Positions 61,790 to 64,000 of a stretch of 64,000 bases of DNA are shown in pieces (position 1 is the stretch's first letter; every line of letters starts with the position of its first letter). The notes beneath the pieces are model-generated. The model was not told where the DNA came from, ran no database searches, and was given only the letters and a program-made list of their open reading frames with translations. Origin of the DNA: Chlamydiota bacterium (GTDB lineage: Bacteria; Chlamydiota; Chlamydiia; Chlamydiales; JABDDJ01); assembly GCA_013287645.1 (NCBI GenBank), contig JABDDJ010000005.1, forward strand, positions 1 through 64,000, in the 5' to 3' direction. The position numbers and the translations under genes were made by a program.

Positions 61790-62247
61790 TGAAGAAAGAG
61801 CTCCATGAGCTATTAACTGAAAATGGCGTTACCCTGGCTACAGCAGAGTCCTGTACCGGCGGAGCTCTTGCAGCACTAATTACAGCTAATCCAGGAGCCT
61901 CAAAGTATTATGTAGGTGGAGTAGTCGCTTATTCAGACAGCTCTAAAACTATCCTTATTGATGTCCCACAAGAATTGATACTTAAGCATGGAGCTGTCAG
62001 TAAAGAAGTCGCCCTCAGCATGGCGGAAGGTGTAAAAAATAAACTTAACGCTGATTATGCACTAGCAGTAACCGGCATTGCAGGACCAAGCGGAGCAACT
62101 CCCAACAAACCCGTCGGCACTGTCTGGTGCGCCATCTCCACTCCCACTACAACAGAAGCATGGCAGCTTCAGCTCAAAGGCAGCCGCCTAGAAATCATCC
62201 AAGCCTCCTGCGAAGCCCTCCTCCATAAACTCTCTCTCCTTTTGTAA
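61786..62247 (+). CDS. pncC: Nicotinamide-nucleotide amidohydrolase (PncC/CinA C-terminal domain)
   Basis: The protein has 153 residues, the stand-alone CinA C-terminal domain. Motifs are ATAESCTGGALAALITANPG, YVGGVVAYSDSSKTIL and ALAVTGIAGPSGATPNKPVG followed by TVWCAI. It deamidates NMN to nicotinate mononucleotide. The start is one of two adjacent ATGs (61786, 61789). Confidence 0.93.
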   Translation: MMKKELHELLTENGVTLATAESCTGGALAALITANPGASKYYVGGVVAYSDSSKTILIDVPQELILKHGAVSKEVALSMAEGVKNKLNADYALAVTGIAGPSGATPNKPVGTVWCAISTPTTTEAWQLQLKGSRLEIIQASCEALLHKLSLLL

Positions 62248-62303
62248 AAACTTGCTTCTAAAGTAATACTGTATTACAATCTTACTTAGAGAGGAGAAAT
62301 TCT

Positions 62304-62570
62304 ATGAAAACGGTTACAAAGAAGAGAAGAATGGCGAAAATGCGCTTTTCTTCGAAACTTACATCAAAATATCAAGCAACAATCCCCAAAGAAATAAGAA
62401 AACATCTGCATCTTGAAAGTGGAGATGAGATTTTATATGAACTTTTACCTGATAACACAGTAATTGTTAGAAAATCCTATCCATTAGATTTAGAGTATCT
62501 CAAAGCACTTAACACTGTCATGAATGAATGGGAATCGGAAGAAGATGAGCACGCTTACAAAGACTTATGA
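62304..62570 (+). CDS. AbrB/MazE-like antitoxin
   Basis: The protein has 88 residues with a swapped-hairpin AbrB domain: FSSKLTSKYQATIPKEIRKH and LHLESGDEILYELLPDNTVI. The C-terminal acidic tail (NEWESEEDEH) would contact the toxin. GGAG-type ribosome-binding site GAGGAG upstream. The gene overlaps the toxin gene by 26 bases. Confidence 0.85.
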   Translation: MKTVTKKRRMAKMRFSSKLTSKYQATIPKEIRKHLHLESGDEILYELLPDNTVIVRKSYPLDLEYLKALNTVMNEWESEEDEHAYKDL

Positions 62571-62904
62571 CCAATATGAAGTAGTAAAAATTCCATTTCC
62601 TTTTGCAGATATAGAAACAACAAAAGTTCGTCCGGCTCTTATACTATCTTCTGCAAAACAGTTTAATGCAAAGATTGGGGTAAGTGTAATGGCTATGATT
62701 ACTTCAAAAAAAGTTAAACAGGATCCCTGGCCTGGAGATATAGCCATAGAAGACTTGCAATCTACAGGACTTCCATATCCATCAATTATACGATTCAAGT
62801 TATTTACTCTGGATCATAGATTGATTTTAGAACGTTTAGGAAAGCTAACCGAAAGAGACATAGAACGCATTCAAAAAAAACTAAAAGAAATCTTTGTTAT
62901 TTAA
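62545..62904 (+). CDS. MazF/PemK-like toxin
   Basis: The protein has about 119 residues from ATG 62545 (an in-frame ATG at 62524 is upstream). The fold is indicated by YDQYEVVKIPFPFADIETTK and VRPALILSSAKQFNAKIGVS, with the ITSK strand and the end of the domain (LPYPSIIRFKLFTLDHRLIL). PemK-type toxins are sequence-specific endoribonucleases. GGAAG precedes the start. A terminator follows the stop. Together with the AbrB-like gene it makes a type II pair. Confidence 0.85.
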   Translation: MSTLTKTYDQYEVVKIPFPFADIETTKVRPALILSSAKQFNAKIGVSVMAMITSKKVKQDPWPGDIAIEDLQSTGLPYPSIIRFKLFTLDHRLILERLGKLTERDIERIQKKLKEIFVI

Positions 62905-62929
62905 TGCGAGGCGGTGAAGCCTCGCATTA
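62902..62929 (+). terminator. Intrinsic terminator of the MazEF-like operon
   Basis: TAATGCGAGGC (62902-62912) pairs with GCCTCGCATTA (62919-62929), an 11-bp stem with a six-base loop overlapping the toxin stop codon. AAAAAT follows. Confidence 0.75.
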
Positions 62930-62984
62930 AAAATATGTTGACTTAGCGCTTAGCAAAAAAGAATTTGTGAGCACCATTTGCAAA

Positions 62985-63566
62985 TTAAGCTAGCGAACGA
63001 TATCCATCTATTCTCAATAGCGTAAAGTGTGTGAATTCAGCTATAGGCTTTGCAATAATAGTGCCTTGTAAATAACCATTTACTCGATGGAAGATTTTAA
63101 TCCCGGCTTGATCGGCTCGTGATAAATTCCTTTTAGCAATAGTTAGTTCTAATTCTTCTTTTGAAAGGATTATTGGAGTTATGCCTGTAAAACTCTGAAA
63201 TACTTCAGATATTTTACTCCATAGTGATGTATCTCCAATATTCTTTCCGATGATTGCACTATCATATCCAATAATACCCAGCGCAATACTACCAATAACA
63301 CCTAAAGTTGATCCTGCAATGATTGAGGGAACAAACTCAATGACAGCAGGAATGAGGCAAACCAAACCGAAGGTCTTTAAAGCAATGGATATCACTAAAT
63401 CGCGATTGTCTTTATTCTGATCATTGAACACACTCAACCCCTTAGCACCAAGTTCTTTTACAAGCTTTTGGCATTGTGGAATAAATCCATTTGAGGATCC
63501 TTCAGGCTTACCATCATAATAAGCTTGAACGATGTTACTATTCATTATTTTATCTAACGTTGACAT
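62985..63566 (-). CDS. Inc-like protein with a bilobed hydrophobic domain
   Basis: The protein has 193 residues. Residues about 57-110 contain two hydrophobic segments (LVISIALKTFGLVCLIPAVI; IIAGSTLGVIGSIALGIIGY) joined by a short hydrophilic turn, as in chlamydial inclusion membrane proteins. The remainder is soluble. GGAG precedes ATG 63566. Inc proteins have little sequence conservation, so the assignment rests on topology only. Confidence 0.6.
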   Translation of the reverse strand: MSTLDKIMNSNIVQAYYDGKPEGSSNGFIPQCQKLVKELGAKGLSVFNDQNKDNRDLVISIALKTFGLVCLIPAVIEFVPSIIAGSTLGVIGSIALGIIGYDSAIIGKNIGDTSLWSKISEVFQSFTGITPIILSKEELELTIAKRNLSRADQAGIKIFHRVNGYLQGTIIAKPIAEFTHFTLLRIDGYRSLA

Positions 63567-63656
63567 TGTTATCTCCTAAGTAAAAACTACAGTAAAGTGC
63601 ACCCATTGTAAAAAACAATTATTAATAAACTATTAAGAAAACATAAATTTTTTCAT

Positions 63657-63692
63657 TATCCTGCCAATCCTGCTCATCCTGTTCTTTAATAT
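63657..63692. repeat. Half copy of the CAGGAT intergenic repeat
   Basis: TATCCTGCCAATCCTGCTCA followed by TCCTGTTCTTTA is a degenerate half of the CAGGAT palindrome family (complete copy at 12326-12481). It lies in the divergent gap before the methyltransferase-like gene. Confidence 0.4.
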
Positions 63693-63725
63693 TTATTCTC
63701 AATAGGGTATCATATTAGCACTTTT

Positions 63726-64000
63726 ATGAAATCACAAGATCATTATTCCTATTCTCTACTTGATAGTGGAAACGGTCAAAAGCTGGAACGCTTTGGCTCG
63801 CACATCTTAATACGCCCTGCCGCTCAAGCTGTCTGGCAGCCGCAACAACCGCAAAGCCTCTGGGACACTGCTCACGCTACCTTTACGCGCGAAGGCTCTA
63901 ACCAATGGCTAACCCCTCAAACGCTCGAAGATTCCTGGACGGTTTCTATTGACGATATCCAATTTCAACTCTCTCCTACTGACTTTGGCCATCTGGGCAT
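63726..64000 (+). CDS. Class I SAM-dependent (rRNA) methyltransferase, N-terminal part
   Basis: The gene starts at ATG 63726 and runs off the window. The first 91 residues (SQDHYSYSLLDSGNGQKLER; FGSHILIRPAAQAVWQPQQP) match the N-terminal part of chlamydial class I SAM-dependent methyltransferases related to RlmI/RlmK. The SAM-binding domain lies beyond the window. Confidence 0.7.
   Translation, partial: MKSQDHYSYSLLDSGNGQKLERFGSHILIRPAAQAVWQPQQPQSLWDTAHATFTREGSNQWLTPQTLEDSWTVSIDDIQFQLSPTDFGHLG

Overview
The window is a gene-dense stretch of a member of the phylum Chlamydiota, most likely an environmental, amoeba-associated lineage (Parachlamydia/Waddlia/Simkania-like) rather than a Chlamydia of vertebrates. 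The evidence is gene order and gene content. Blocks typical of chlamydiae are glyA-clpP-dapF-UPF0158, nrdR-dksA-lspA, acpS near trxB, holB-tmk, infC-rpmI-rplT-pheS without pheT, a fused aroDE and a chlamydial-type glgA. In addition there are eukaryotic-like or host-directed features: a perfect FFAT motif, an F-box-like protein, Inc-like bilobed membrane proteins and a collagen-like protein. The genus cannot be fixed from the sequence alone.

Layout. 1-3.5 kb is an accessory AT-rich patch with a DUF4143 AAA ATPase, a kinase-loop-like protein, a 169-bp inverted repeat and a VapBC-type toxin-antitoxin pair. 3.5-13.8 kb (minus strand) holds a GH95-like C-terminal-domain protein, mtaB, a 1328-residue protein with a FFAT motif, radC, hflX, an MBL hydrolase and a membrane-anchored protein. 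13.9-19.9 kb (plus) holds glgA, glyA, clpP, dapF and a UPF0158 protein with AT-hooks. 20-24.4 kb holds a SnoaL-like protein, an exported methyltransferase, the F-box-like protein, ridA, a GSP17M-like protein, smpB, rlmH and a membrane gene broken in a run of eight G. 24.5-29.3 kb holds a YacL-like PIN/TRAM protein, acpS, aroDE and trxB. 29.3-36.1 kb (minus) holds holB, tmk, fumC, then infC-rpmI-rplT-pheS preceded by a degenerate ThrRS, then tRNA-Val(GAC). 36.2-46 kb holds a second DUF4143 ATPase, uvrC, a cluster-less RlmN paralogue, repeat proteins, a glycosyltransferase, a rhomboid pseudoprotease and unknown proteins. 46-59.5 kb holds tadA, a structured region of unknown function, a collagen-like protein, an ABC exporter, a DUF2125-like protein, a LOG-family protein and a 1758-residue unknown protein. 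59.7-64 kb holds nrdR, dksA, lspA, pncC, a MazEF-type pair, an Inc-like protein and the start of an rRNA-methyltransferase-like gene.

Two themes run through the window. First, several conserved enzyme families persist as intact reading frames that have lost catalytic residues: ThrRS in the classical thrS position, RlmN, a rhomboid, and DksA without its full zinc finger. Second, intergenic gaps, especially between convergent genes, are filled with long palindromes of a few recurring sequence families; these probably act as bidirectional terminators and may be mobile. The observations I rate highest are the FFAT motif in the 1328-residue protein, the ThrRS pseudoenzyme upstream of infC, the cluster-less RlmN, the poly-G broken membrane gene, and the 32-bp tandem repeat carrying the start codon of an ATPase gene.
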